Assembly (NCBI RefSeq): GCF_010093595.1
Contig: NW_022985439.1
Span: 2,562,479 to 2,626,478 of the forward strand
Direction: 5' to 3'
Length of the DNA: 64,000 nucleotides
Origin: Mytilinidion resinicola
Taxonomy: Eukaryota; Ascomycota; Dothideomycetes; Mytilinidiales; Mytilinidiaceae
Each line of letters opens with the position of its first letter. Position 1 is the first letter of the stretch. Shown here piece after piece: positions 42,301 to 52,690 of this stretch. The position numbers and the translations under genes were made by a program. The notes beneath the pieces were generated by a model. The model was not told the DNA's origin and made no database searches. It was given only the letters and a program-made list of their open reading frames with translations.

Positions 42301-45300
42301 GTATTTTTGTAAACAGATCTGACTGCTTTGTTTCTTCATAATGACGTCTCTGACGACCAATCTCGTGGAACAGAGTGTTTCCAGAGTTATCCGTGGCGAG
42401 GGGATCAGCTCCGCGTTTGACTAGAAAGTCCACAAGTTCGACGTCAAACGTAGCAAGGGCAAGGTGAAGAATACTCCTACCCTCGAGATCCCGAACGTTG
42501 ATATCCGCTCCCATGTCTAGGATAGCCCCAACGGCTTTAGTGGGCTGATATTGGCGAAGCGCAAGTGAGAGGAGTGTCTTGCCCTGATTATCCGCCGCGT
42601 TGAGATCTGCGCCAGCGGCAATGAGTTTTGGCACGTCTCTTTTACCAACAGAGAAGGAGTTACTGCTCGCAAAGCGGTGGATTGGCGTTTGCCCTAGGTT
42701 ATTGCGCGCGTTAACGTCTGCTCCAAGCTCGAGCAACTTCTCTACAACAGCAGTCTTGCTGCTACTTCTTTTCGAGTTGAAGTGCAAGGCCGTATCGCCA
42801 TTCTTGTCCTTGACATTTACATCCGGCTTGTGTTCGAGGAACTGAAGGATCACCTCGTCGTTGTAACTTCCAATCATGGAGTGGATGGCTGCGGTGCCAG
42901 CGTGCCAGCCCGTGTGGATGATGGCATTAACATCAGCCCCATGCTTTACCAGCGCATCCACCACTTCGATTGAATCTCCCTTTCCGTACGCGTGAAACAC
43001 CGAGCTTCCGTCGATTTCAACGCTGGACGCCTTTGCTCCAGCATTTAGAAGCATCAGAATCGTAGAAGCGGAGCTATCGTTGTAAGTTTTCTTACAAGCG
43101 CAGAGTAAGGGTGTCATTCCAGAGTCGTCGGCAAGGTCGATCTCACAGCCAGCGTTTACCAACAGATCAAATGCCTCTTTCAGGGAATCTTCGCTCCCCG
43201 GACCCGTATGATGTCGGGAACATTCTGTGAACGCATGCATTAGAGTTTCTCCCACTAAACCCTTCCGCCGTCGATAACCCCACCCACGACTGACGCGCCG
43301 GATGGTTGTACTAGCACCTTTGTTGATGAGCACTCGCATAGTGGCCGGATCACGACAGCGAGCTGCCCGGAAAAGCGCTGTAGACTCATTTGAGGTATCA
43401 TCACGGCCATAGTCTTCGCACTTGTGATCAACGTCAACTTCAGGCAACTCGAGTAGTGCCGCGATGACGCTCACCCGTCCATTTTCAGCAGCCCAATGTA
43501 GTGCCCTTTCAAAATCGGTCTTTTCAAGGTACGGTACCAACTCGAGAACGGTCTCCAGGTGGCCGGCTTTGGCAGCATACTCCAACGGTGTAGTTCCGGT
43601 CGTACGGGGCGCATTGCCACAGAGCCGACCAGGGTGTTCTCGCGATTTGCCCGTTCGTGGATCAACGCCTGCCAATAAAAGCAGTCGAACGACCATGTGT
43701 CGATTTGCCATGGAAGCATAATGAATAGGACTCCAGCCAACACTGTCGTCCAGATTCGCGTCAATCCGAGCTTCTAGTAATGCAGCAACTGCATCGGAAT
43801 TGCCCCGGCTAGCGGCGTATGATAATGGTGTTCTCGACTTACTGTCCACTTCATTTGCAGGTTCCCCTTTGACGGTGAGGTATCGAATGTAGTTGGCAAT
43901 TCCGGTCCAAGCAGCGACATGAACGGGAGTGAATGATGGTGCGGCATCTTCTTTGATGCCCAGGTCGACCCACGCTTTGAATGCGGGGGACTCTCGTTGG
44001 AAGAATTCATCCAGCGTAGATATGAGGGCATCATCCAATATAGACTTGGTGGTGTGCTTATACCAATTGGAGATTGAATAGTCGAGCAATGGGTGTTTCA
44101 ACTTGAGTTCTTTATCTGACTGATCGTTCTTCATGCGGCTCTTCTTGCCCACTGTCTCACTGATATCCCAGTCTTCCAGACACCCGTTACAGATATACTT
44201 CACGCAAGTAATGGCCATCAAACGATGAGCGTCGTCGTGCGTAATGATAGGAAAGTGGCTGGCTTTTCGGTCGGCTTGTGTAAGGTACTCGGTAAAGGAA
44301 TGATGGATAACGGACAAAGTCTCGTCCTCGAGAACTTCGAGGAGTGGCCCACATGCGGCTCGAACCAGCGCTTTTGTCTCTTTTAAAGTCTCTCCAGCAC
44401 CGCCAATAACTTTCATTACTGCTGCTGCCTCGATCAGACGGAGAGGTCTGGTCGAGTGGGTGACCCATTGCAGGATGGTCAGTTGGTGTTCCTGAGAAAC
44501 TCCGGATCGTTTCGAATGCTCCGTTAGCATCTTGGTGTAGACATCTTCCAGACTGTCTGGTACGCTGTCGACAATTCTCGGAATATCGGCTGGGGTGATG
44601 TCGATGTCTTTCACGGCTTCGATCAACTCATCCGTCACGAGTCTAGCGTAAAGGAAGAGCCCTTGCGCCCGGTGACAGATGATGGGTTTCAAGGTCTCGT
44701 AGAACGTCGGAGGACCCCCGATGGGCTTCAGCCGGTATTCAACATACATATCGACGTCGCCTTCAACTTCTTTCGAATCTAGTCGAACCTATGAGACATG
44801 CGACCGCAGCAGAATTTCAATGCGAGGAACAGGGCGGCTTGTCAGAAGGACTTTGATGTTTCCAGGCTTCTGTTGACCAAGGCAAATGAGTTTATCGAGA
44901 AAGGTTTCGTTGTTATGGTCCATCTCATCGAGGGCGTCGGCAATGCAGTATGCCCTCGGCATGCAAGAGAGCGCGTCGCATATATGTCGCCACATCTCAT
45001 CTAGCGATATAGTCTCGATTTCGGCGCTGTCCTTGACATAGGTCTTCAACTTGCTCTGCAGCCATGGACTATGGGGAAGTAGTTGAGCAAGCCAGTCTCG
45101 CACCAGATACTTGGGCTCATGATTCAACGCGACGATCTGGCGGAAGAAGAAAAAGAGGACCGGCACCTTCTCGTCTCGAGCAAGCTTCGCAGCAGTAGAC
45201 GCAGCAAGAACAGATTTGCCGGCGCCTGCGACGGCTTTGACCCAGAGAGCGCCAACGGTTGAGCTATCGTGCCATTTCTGATACGGGTTAGAGCTCTGAA

Positions 45301-45499
45301 ACCAGTGGCCGGTGCCGTCTAAGTGGCTGTTGAGATGCTTGCGATACTCGCTATTCTCGGACAGGTATTTTGTCGGAGCTAGCCATGCCTCGATGGCAGC
45401 GAGAGTTTCCGGCTTCTGTGGTAGATATCCCGCGTCGTTGTAGTCCGTGAGATCGTTGTTTGCGAGAATGACAAAGTCAGATTCATCAGAAGACGACAT
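39347..45499 (-). CDS. NACHT-ankyrin receptor-like protein, interrupted by one in-frame TAG
   Basis: One frame runs 2,050 codons on the minus strand, broken only by a TAG at 44789-44791 (codon 237). Before it: an N-terminal region, then a NACHT P-loop AVAGAGKSVL (res. 89-98), the Walker-B-like CIADALDEMD (185-194) and LLTSRPVPRIE (218-228). After it: VRLDSKEVEGDVDMYVEYRL, the normal continuation of this NACHT subfamily, then the winged-helix-like part, then some 25 ankyrin repeats to the C-terminus (LHVAA / GADVNA units, ending DVAAVCGNEEVLALF). No intron could remove the stop: candidate GT-AG pairs there are 9-19 nt. If translation stops, the product is a 236-residue NACHT fragment; a second start at 44749 would yield a 1,800-residue ankyrin protein. 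Family knowledge: such NLR-like proteins control incompatibility and innate recognition in fungi. Confidence 0.85.
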
Positions 45500-45925
45500 G
45501 ACGTAGCGTAACGAATGAAGTAGGATAACGCAATGCGATAGATGAAAAGGACGTGAGATGATAACGAGGAGTTCTAAAACAAGGAAAGGCGAGCATGCCG
45601 TTGATGTAGATGGAGGGTTGCCTAGAGGGTCTCCATATGATGCTGCGCCTCAGTACCCCCTGACCCTGGTGCGGGGACAGGGTCCGTGTAGAATATTTTA
45701 AACTCCATCAAGATACAACCACCACCATCGAAAAGAACTAGAAGGCGTCTCTAGAAAGAAAGATTACCATCATGGAGTGTCGTTAAAGAACTTTCCGATC
45801 CGACGCGAAGCATCTGCCTTGGTCAGCTAGCACCGCAGTACCAGTCTAGCTTGGAGACTTTGCCCCGATAACTCCTCCCAGTCAAGTTAATGCTTTCCTA
45901 GCTGGCTAGGAAACTTCACTCAAAC
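45500..45925. promoter_or_regulatory. Divergent promoter of NACHT-ankyrin and F-box genes
   Basis: 426 bp between two divergent ATGs. It contains a GC-rich imperfect palindrome (CCCTGACCCTGGTGCGGGGACAGGGTC, about 45658-45684, in pieces) and a TATTTTAAA at about 45693. No gene is present. Confidence 0.45.
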
Positions 45926-47212
45926 ATGAGCCCCTACGACTGGTCTACCGAGAACTACCTTTTCGTTGACGGTTGGGAAAAATCCATCTCAGCATTGCCA
46001 TGCCGCGCTTCCTCTGGGCACTGCTCCCACCACTACCCAGAGCCCGAGAAGAGAGAAAGCATTCAAGCCCCGTCTTCAACTTCAGTTTCAGCTGGATTGG
46101 CCCACTCATCAGGTGCCAGAGGCACTCCGCAGCTCGTCCGATTACCGGCGGAGCTCTTCCTCCAGATCGTCGACTACCTACCACCTCATGCGGGCATGGC
46201 TCTTGCTCTAACGTGTCGTTTTACCTACGCCTCAATTGGTAGCCGATTCTCAGCGTCCCTCCCAAAGGATCCTTTTGATGAACGGCTCGAGTTTTTTCGG
46301 CTGCTACGAAGGGACTTTCCTGATTACAAAGGCTGCCATTCGTGTAGATCTCTCCACAAAGCCTTTTCGCAACACAAGATCAAGATTCCTATCGGTATAT
46401 GGAACCTTCCAGCGTGGCCAGAATGGTATCGTTACCGCGCGCTCGTCTACGTTCTGGAGCCGCTCACTGCCAAGGCCCGATCGAGCGCAGCAATCAACGG
46501 CCGTAGACCGCTTTATCTTCTAACGAACCAGCACGCTCGTCTCATCGAACGTCCGATACAGCAGTGTCTAGGCTCCCTCACGTGCTTTGGCGAGATGCTT
46601 TTCCCCGACGATGGAAGCCCACTAGCTGGTGTGCGGTATCAATTCAAATTTGAACCATCTATTGTGGGCAACACCATTTCATGGCGCGCCTGGCAATTTG
46701 TTGATCTAACAAACCACGGCGGTCGGTACGATGATTTGGAGCGAGCAAGAACAGTGAGCGCAGTTTTCGCTCACCTAGACATTCGTGCATGCTACAGCTG
46801 CAAACCTTTCCGCCGATATGGAAAGGAAGCTATGGACCCAGACATTGCTCGCTTTTTGAGACTCGGACGGGACAATGATAGGCAGTGCTCGTGCAAAAAT
46901 CTGCGGAGAGTCAGTGCAATCGCTCATGACCGTCGAAGGTTCGAAATAGAGGTTCACCATACTTTCCCGCGTCCTCCCTACGACCCGGAGATCGAACCTG
47001 AGCTTGACACACCTGCATCATTTCTTTCCATTCTCAGTTATGTCGTGGGCCGTATTCTTTTCATATTTCTTCCCATAGCACTGTTATTGCTTGCAGTGCT
47101 TGCGATCATTTCTCTAATTATTGCAGCTTATCTCTCTAGTATTGCCAAAAAATTCCCCTTACTAACATTTCTCCTAGTTCTTCTAATTGGCATTTACAAA
47201 ACACTTGTCTAG
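45926..47212 (+). CDS. F-box protein with C-terminal membrane anchor
   Basis: A single-exon protein of 428 residues. An F-box starts at about res. 70 (LVRLPAELFLQIVDYLPPH, then LALTCR), so it is probably a substrate adaptor for an SCF ubiquitin ligase via Skp1. The central part has paired cysteines (CHSCRSLHK at about 135; CYSCKPFRR at about 285; CSCKNL) in the arrangement seen in many fungal F-box proteins of unknown target. The last 70 residues contain two strongly hydrophobic segments (ILFIFLPIALLLLAVLAIISL and FPLLTFLLVLLIGI), predicting membrane anchoring, which is unusual for F-box proteins. It is divergent from the NACHT-ankyrin gene and directly followed by a DUF7580-like fragment. 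Confidence 0.78.
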   Translation: MSPYDWSTENYLFVDGWEKSISALPCRASSGHCSHHYPEPEKRESIQAPSSTSVSAGLAHSSGARGTPQLVRLPAELFLQIVDYLPPHAGMALALTCRFTYASIGSRFSASLPKDPFDERLEFFRLLRRDFPDYKGCHSCRSLHKAFSQHKIKIPIGIWNLPAWPEWYRYRALVYVLEPLTAKARSSAAINGRRPLYLLTNQHARLIERPIQQCLGSLTCFGEMLFPDDGSPLAGVRYQFKFEPSIVGNTISWRAWQFVDLTNHGGRYDDLERARTVSAVFAHLDIRACYSCKPFRRYGKEAMDPDIARFLRLGRDNDRQCSCKNLRRVSAIAHDRRRFEIEVHHTFPRPPYDPEIEPELDTPASFLSILSYVVGRILFIFLPIALLLLAVLAIISLIIAAYLSSIAKKFPLLTFLLVLLIGIYKTLV

Positions 47213-47228
47213 AATTTATCACTTATTA

Positions 47229-47926
47229 AAGAACACTACTAAAACAGCAATCTGCACGACTCCACATCTCCGATACAACTCCAACCAGGACGCTCTAGGA
47301 ATTGCTTCCTATAACCTTCAAAATCGTCTCCAAAACAAACACAAACTAGCCTTAGTATCTGCTTATACACTACTCCAACTTCATAGTGGCTCGTGGCTTC
47401 GGAAATGGAGCGAAGAGCAAATCTCCTTCTTCACCTCCACCACGAACGCGCCAAATTACACCACTCTTATCTCTCAACGCAATTCTGAGAGCTTCTACCA
47501 ACCTCAGATTTGTTAGATGTGAATGTTTTCTATCGGAGCTCCAACCTTCTCGCTCTCGGGATTCTTCTTAATGAAGTTGACGCCTTGGAACCTATCTCAA
47601 ATTACCGGAACCAAGACGAGATCTCCGCGCCTACTGCCAATACAGATATGTTTGTGGCGGACCGAGTTGTGAAGAATATGGATGATTGCTCTACAAATCA
47701 TCGAAAAGCGATACAAGAATGTCTAGATACTAAATGGGTGACCCAAAGCGAGCTAAATCTGAAAGGCAAAGCTACTCCTGTCCGCTACTACGACCGATTT
47801 GTTCTACCGCTTGAAAAAGCATGGAAGTATCTCTCCGGGACTGGTTCATATACCCCCAGGGATCGTGGAAACGGCATGATATCTAATTACATTCAAGAAG
47901 ACGCCTCTAGTCATCTCATTTACTGA
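47229..47926 (+). pseudogene. Fragment of a DUF7580-type protein (frameshifted)
   Basis: Two overlapping frames carry successive pieces of one protein. The first (to 47516) includes LRYNSNQDALGIAS, KLALVSAYTLLQLHSGSWL and KWSEEQISFF. The second (from 47510, two bases out of phase) includes SSNLLALGILLNEVDALEP, then DCSTNHRKAIQECLDTKWV and VLPLEKAWKYL. The order 'LA..YTLLQLH..WL...W....I.FF' then 'LLALGILL.E' is the C-terminal half of the fungal DUF7580 domain, found in incompatibility-type proteins. The N-terminal half is missing and a shift near 47505 breaks the frame, so I call it a relic. Its end overlaps the convergent MFS stop by a few bases. Confidence 0.55.
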
Positions 47927-49630
47927 TCATACTCAATACGCGCATCCGCCTTCGCCGCTCGTTCGGCCTCCTTCTGCTCCTTCCTCCCCTTGGCAGCACG
48001 ACGCCATTTCGGACCATTATGCATAACAAACCAGAGGATTGGACTGAAGACAACAACCAGAAGACCAAAGAAGGTAGCAGTCCACCCAATTCCAATCTTC
48101 CCAATCAAAGGCGCCACGCCACTCGTCGCTCCAGCCCCTAGCCAGCAACGGACAAGGTTATTGGCCGCTGACGCGGTAGCAGCTTTCCCGGGATAGATAT
48201 CGACGAGCAAGACGGAGACGGTGTTAATGGATGCAGAGACGCAGAAGCCAATGACGAAAAGAAAGATCAAAGGACCAGCCAATTTGACCTTGTATTGTAT
48301 CATCCACCCGAAACCAATGAAACATGCCGAGCCGAGAGCCAAATTTGGGAGGATGGCTTCCAAGCGAGCCCTTTCGATGGGAAAGTCGCTGAGGTCGACT
48401 TGACGGTTGTATGTCAGTGGAAACCCCAAACGTTTGGCGTGGACCTTATATCTTGCGTCGATAATCCGGCCACGGACGAAACCCGCAAGCAAGCTTCCGC
48501 AGCCTAGAGGCAGATAGCATAGCGCGATCTGGATCTGGTTGAAATCATAGACGGTTCCAAATTGGGAGGGAATAAGAGCTACTGTGGCGTAGTAGGCGCA
48601 ACATAGAAGACCGATGTATGCCAACACGAAGCCAGCCTCTTTTGTAAGCACGATTCTGACTGTCTCCAAGGGGGTCGGGAACCTGAGTTTCCTCTTCTTC
48701 TCAAGCTCATCTCGCTTCTCGTACAGAATGGGTTGCCCTTCCGCCATGAGTCTCCTCTCGAGCTTCGTGTTGAGATAGCAACGTCTCCACTTAGGTGGCG
48801 GGACCGATCCATCATCGACAACAATCCTGCACGTCTCGGCGAAGAAAATAGCGCAAGGGACGAACACCACACCGGTGCAGATGAGCAAGAACCAGAACAC
48901 GGAATGCCACCCGAGGTACTGTCCAAGCAGGCCACCGATGATAGGACCAAGGGAAGGTCCAGCTTGTGGAGCGACGGACATGTAGGAGACGTAGACACCA
49001 CGCTCCTGGGATGTAACGAGGTCGGAGACGACTGCATTCGCGAGTGCCACGCTACCACTTCCCCCGGCGCTTTGAAGACCGCGCAGGACCATCAGTGCGG
49101 CGTAATTGTTTTGGAGACCCAGGCCGATGTTTGCGGCGGCATAGATGATGGCACATATGAAGTAGGCTGGTCTTCGTCCGGTACTGTCGGAAAACCCGCC
49201 GACGAATGCGGGTGCGAAACCTTGCATGATCTCGCAAAGGTTAGTAGGCGGACTTCAGCCTCGATTTGAGGGCACATACTAGGTATACCGTGATGGTCAA
49301 GTTGACCAGGGATGTGGACACATGCAGGTCTTTTGCGATGGCGTCGAGTGATGGGAAGTATATTTGACCAGAGATTGGAGAGAAGAATTGGGAAAAACCG
49401 GCGCAGAGGATGATGATTCTCTTTTCATTATGGGAGAAGATTGAGTAGGGCTTGTCGTCAATGAGGTCTTCTGGCTTGACATTCTCGATATCTTCTAAGT
49501 TGTTCTCCTCGGCGGGCTCGTCCTGGCTGCCTGGTTCTTGTGGTTCAATAGCATCTTTCTGCTCAGTCTTGATGTGGTTGTTGGTGCTTGGCTCTAATTC
49601 CAACTCTTCCGTACTGCGTTCGTTCGTCAT
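47920..49630 (-). CDS. MFS transporter, DHA1 (drug:H+ antiporter) type
   Basis: A two-exon gene of 553 residues: 49630-49280 and 49230-47920. The 49-nt intron (49231-49279) has GTATGT, CTACTAAC and TGCGAG, joining TITVYL to IMQGFAPAFVGGFSD. The first 70 residues are an acidic, disordered cytosolic tail. TM1 (LCAGFSQFFSPISGQIYFP) is followed by GRRP in the 2-3 loop and the antiporter-type motif C (SVAPQAGPSLGPIIGGLLG), typical of 12-TM DHA1 exporters. There is a long central loop (PPPKWRRCYLNTKL to FPTPLETVRIVL). Family knowledge: related proteins (Qdr/Flr/Tpo types) export drugs, polyamines or metabolites across the plasma membrane. The substrate cannot be read from sequence. Confidence 0.87.
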
Positions 49631-50091
49631 ATCGTCCGTCCTTTTCAAATTCGAAGTGTTCGCAGCAATGCTGTAAACAAAGGTGAAAGACCGGGCTTAT
49701 GAAGTACGGAGACATTCTCGTGCTGAGAAAAGAGCACGTGACTAGAGCGCAAGCGTCTGGATCAAAGCAAGCTGATTGGTTCGCTCTCTCAACTCTAACG
49801 CCGTTAGATTATCCCCGAGAGAGCGACCGATGTCCGCCAACAGCGATCCCTGCCTCACTTTTCTTCACCATTATCCTAATTTTCTACAAAGGATTGTTCT
49901 AGTAAAGATTTTTGTTCCAGCTGAGCAGAAGTCTGTTGATCTGCCACGAAACTTTGCCACACAAAATCCTTCTCATCGCCGCCAGTTCCGCAAATAAACT
50001 CCACTCCTAGAACCTAACTGCGAAGCCGTTCCAAAAAACAATACTATTTCAACTCCTTCTCTGCCGAGCCCCCGACTCGACATCATCAATC
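49631..50091. promoter_or_regulatory. Divergent promoter of MFS and isochorismatase genes
   Basis: 461 bp between divergent ATGs. A CACGTG lies at about 49736 near the MFS start. No other gene seen. The shared promoter allows co-regulation of the transporter and the hydrolase. Confidence 0.4.
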
Positions 50092-50730
50092 ATGACGACC
50101 CTCACAGCCACCTTCAATCCGGCCGACAAGTCCACACCAGGCCACTACGGCGCCTCCCAAACCGCCCTCCTCCTGCTCGATTTCCATTCGCTATTCGTGC
50201 AAAAAGCTGCCGGTCCAGCCGGTGCCGCAGCTCTCGAAACCGCCGCCCACATGAGAACTTGGGCAAAGTCCCAAGGCATCCAGGTGATCCATTGCCTGGT
50301 TGATGTCAACGCCAAACCCTTCCCGACATGCAAAGACCCGGAGAGGCTGGCAGCATTCGCCGCTGCCATGAAGTCGGGCGGCGCAGAAGAGCCCGCCGAG
50401 CTGCTCGGAGGGGGTGGTGACGAAGCTACGTTCTTGAGGGTCCCCGGGCACGTTTCTGCGCTCAAGTCGCCTGGCCTGAGTGATTACTTGGAGAAGAAGG
50501 GATTGAAGTCGCTGATTCTCATGGGACTGAGCACGTCAGGGTGTGTCATGAGGACCGCGGTGATGGCTGGGGATGCGGAGTATGTCGTGACGGTTATTTC
50601 GGATGGGTGTGCGGACCCGATGCAGGAGGTTCATGATATCATGATTGGAAAGGTGTTGGCAAATAGGGGATATGTTACTACGGCTGCTGAGTTCCAAGAA
50701 GGGTTCGCGAAGTCGGCGGGAGGGCAGTGA
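50092..50730 (+). CDS. Isochorismatase-family cysteine hydrolase
   Basis: A single-exon, 212-residue protein. The family triad is visible: Asp in ALLLLDFHS (D30), a Lys in HVSALKSPG (K125) and the nucleophilic Cys in GLSTSGCVMRTAV (C151), followed by VISDGCADP. Family knowledge: isochorismatase-fold hydrolases cleave amides or vinyl ethers (nicotinamidase, biuret and ureidoacrylate amidohydrolases, others). The residues around C151 do not match RutB well, so the link to the RutA-like gene 13 kb away is weak. Cytosolic, no signal peptide. It shares a divergent promoter with the MFS transporter. Confidence 0.85.
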   Translation: MTTLTATFNPADKSTPGHYGASQTALLLLDFHSLFVQKAAGPAGAAALETAAHMRTWAKSQGIQVIHCLVDVNAKPFPTCKDPERLAAFAAAMKSGGAEEPAELLGGGGDEATFLRVPGHVSALKSPGLSDYLEKKGLKSLILMGLSTSGCVMRTAVMAGDAEYVVTVISDGCADPMQEVHDIMIGKVLANRGYVTTAAEFQEGFAKSAGGQ

Positions 50731-51581
50731 AGGAACTCGATAGGGCTTGGTGGTCGATACATGCCAAGTGCTTCAATAGATTAGCGAATGCCGAAAGTTA
50801 CAACATCTTCACGTCGCTGCTTTTGATAAACGTTTGAAGACTTTCCAACGTAGGTCATAGGAGAGGATATCTAATTGTCAGAGGAGGTATCGTTGAACTA
50901 GAAAGTAAGAAGAAAAAGTAGTAATTTCCCCTGGGTGCTGTTTACGCCCCGACCAGAAGTGCAATGCAAAACGAGTTCAAATACCATTAATACAAAGGGG
51001 CTAGAGCGCTGTTTCTGAAAGATAAAGCCATCAGTATGCGACACACATTTGTGTGGGATATGAATCCGTTTTAGTGGGATGGTGTGGTGGAATATTATGA
51101 AATTTATACCCACTCTTATAGTATCTATGTTCCCTTGGCGACTAAGCTTCAGGCCGTTTGAGCATCTTCAGATTATTGCCTCTATCATAATGCTGCTAAT
51201 GTGAACCTTGATTGTTTGACAGGTTTCAGTTTGTTGGTATGAAAAGTACGTGGACCTCTCATAGTCACGTGGACATTTCGCACGTGGTAACCTTTTCTCG
51301 CACTTCACTTCATAAATCTGACCTTGTGATCTCTAAACGCTCTCACCTTCTTCGTACTAGTGGATTTGACCGTCTCTAGGCTTCCTTAGTCACACGTCAA
51401 AGGTAGCTGCAATTTATCGACCGTCAAAGAACTACGTCTGAACTCACGTGCACGCTTCGAGACTCTGATAGCGATCTCGAATCCACGATCAGGCGTCTCA
51501 CGTCGAGTTGAATGGACCACGACAGGCCACGATCCTCAAACTTGGAACGGTCGACGCCAAAGCATCACCTTACCCAACACA
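50731..51581. promoter_or_regulatory. Intergenic with three CACGTG boxes
   Basis: 850 bp upstream of the hypothetical acidic protein. Three perfect CACGTG hexamers lie at 51266-51271, 51281-51286 and 51445-51450, candidate bHLH sites (CBF1/PHO4 type in fungi). No gene is seen; a minus-strand frame at 50898-51113 is AT-rich and featureless. Confidence 0.4.
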
Positions 51582-52439
51582 ATGAGCGACCGCACGACCC
51601 GAGACGTGAATCGAACCCAACCACAGGGAGATCGACCGCCGGAAGACCGACCCGTCTTTGCAGAGCACATCAAGTACATGCGCAAACAACACCACAAGCC
51701 CACCCCAAAGGAATGGGGCTTCTGGAGAGCCACAGGCTCCTACGTCATCGAGTGCGAAGCCGTCACCGGTCCAATGAGCGACTACTACAACGAGGAAAAG
51801 CTCACGATGGATATCTCCGAGACTGTTAAGTCCGGATGTTGGTTCTTCGATGTTGACTTCAGATTCGGGGTGCTGGAGGGGACAATGCTGATGGAAACGA
51901 CTCCGGAAATGTTGGATAATGTCATGAAGGCACATCGGGCGGCAGATGGCGGCGAACCCGAGGAAGAAGGCGACGAGGATGGCGACGATGACGGATGGGA
52001 GGAAGACGAGGATCCTGAACGGTATGAGATGATAAAGGAAAGATACCGTGTCGAAGAGGAGGAGCGGCGAAAGGCCTACATCGACCAATTCGATCATAAT
52101 CCGGAAAGATACCCCAGGCGCATCTACTTCCAGTGGCGCGGCCGCGATATGCGCGACGCCACCCCTCTTATCCAGCCAGACTGGGATAATGCGCACGTCG
52201 GGTATCTGGACTTCGAAGACAACAAGTGCAACATCTTCGAGGGCAAGGCTGAGCTGGGCGTCATTGGCAGCAACGTCGGATTTCGAGGATACAGAGTCGA
52301 TAAGGAACCGAGGAAGAAGGCGGAGCCGTGGAACGACTTGTCGGAAAAGGCATATGAACGGGAGTGGCGGGACAAAGTGGCGAGAGAGCGTCGACCTCCC
52401 CTGCGGTCTTCGATTATGGGGATGGAGAGGCCATGGTGA
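51582..52439 (+). CDS. Hypothetical acidic protein, 285 residues
   Basis: A single-exon protein. The N-terminal part is PTPKEWGFWRATGSYVIECEAVTGP, then a beta-rich segment (SGCWFFDVDFRFGVLEGTMLM). A run of acidic residues (EPEEEGDEDGDDDGWEEDED, about res. 126-145) splits it from a second part containing YFQWRGRDM and YLDFEDNKCNIFEGKAELG. The two halves could form one beta domain interrupted by a disordered acidic loop, with FWRATGSYVIECEAV and IFEGKAELGVIG as its outer strands. No catalytic motif and no membrane segment. I recognise no named family; it looks like a fungus-specific conserved protein. The start at 51582 follows CACAATGAGC. Confidence 0.65.
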   Translation: MSDRTTRDVNRTQPQGDRPPEDRPVFAEHIKYMRKQHHKPTPKEWGFWRATGSYVIECEAVTGPMSDYYNEEKLTMDISETVKSGCWFFDVDFRFGVLEGTMLMETTPEMLDNVMKAHRAADGGEPEEEGDEDGDDDGWEEDEDPERYEMIKERYRVEEEERRKAYIDQFDHNPERYPRRIYFQWRGRDMRDATPLIQPDWDNAHVGYLDFEDNKCNIFEGKAELGVIGSNVGFRGYRVDKEPRKKAEPWNDLSEKAYEREWRDKVARERRPPLRSSIMGMERPW

Positions 52440-52690
52440 GGTGGAGGCGGATGGAAGCATAGGAGACTTTGAGGGGTTGAGAGTGAAATAAGGAAAGGAG
52501 GACTTGGAGTTGGTGGATTTTCTGGTATTGTTGGGTCTGCTTTTACCTTCCAAAAGCGTGCTTAGGATAGTATGAGCATTTGGAGATCATATTTCCATAC
52601 ACATTCTTCATTACCAATCCATCTCCCTATCGCCCTTCAGGATTTGTGCATTATGCTAACATGACCTCTCCCGATCGCGCAAACGATTGC

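Noticed and set aside
44760..44800. Short intron removing the TAG in the NACHT-ankyrin gene
   Set aside because: Available GT-AG pairs are 9 or 19 nt, far below fungal intron size; larger ones would delete conserved residues.
50092..50730. Isochorismatase-type hydrolase as RutB partner of the RutA-like gene
   Set aside because: Residues around the catalytic Cys (STSGCVMRTAV) do not resemble RutB, and the gene is 13 kb away next to an unrelated transporter.
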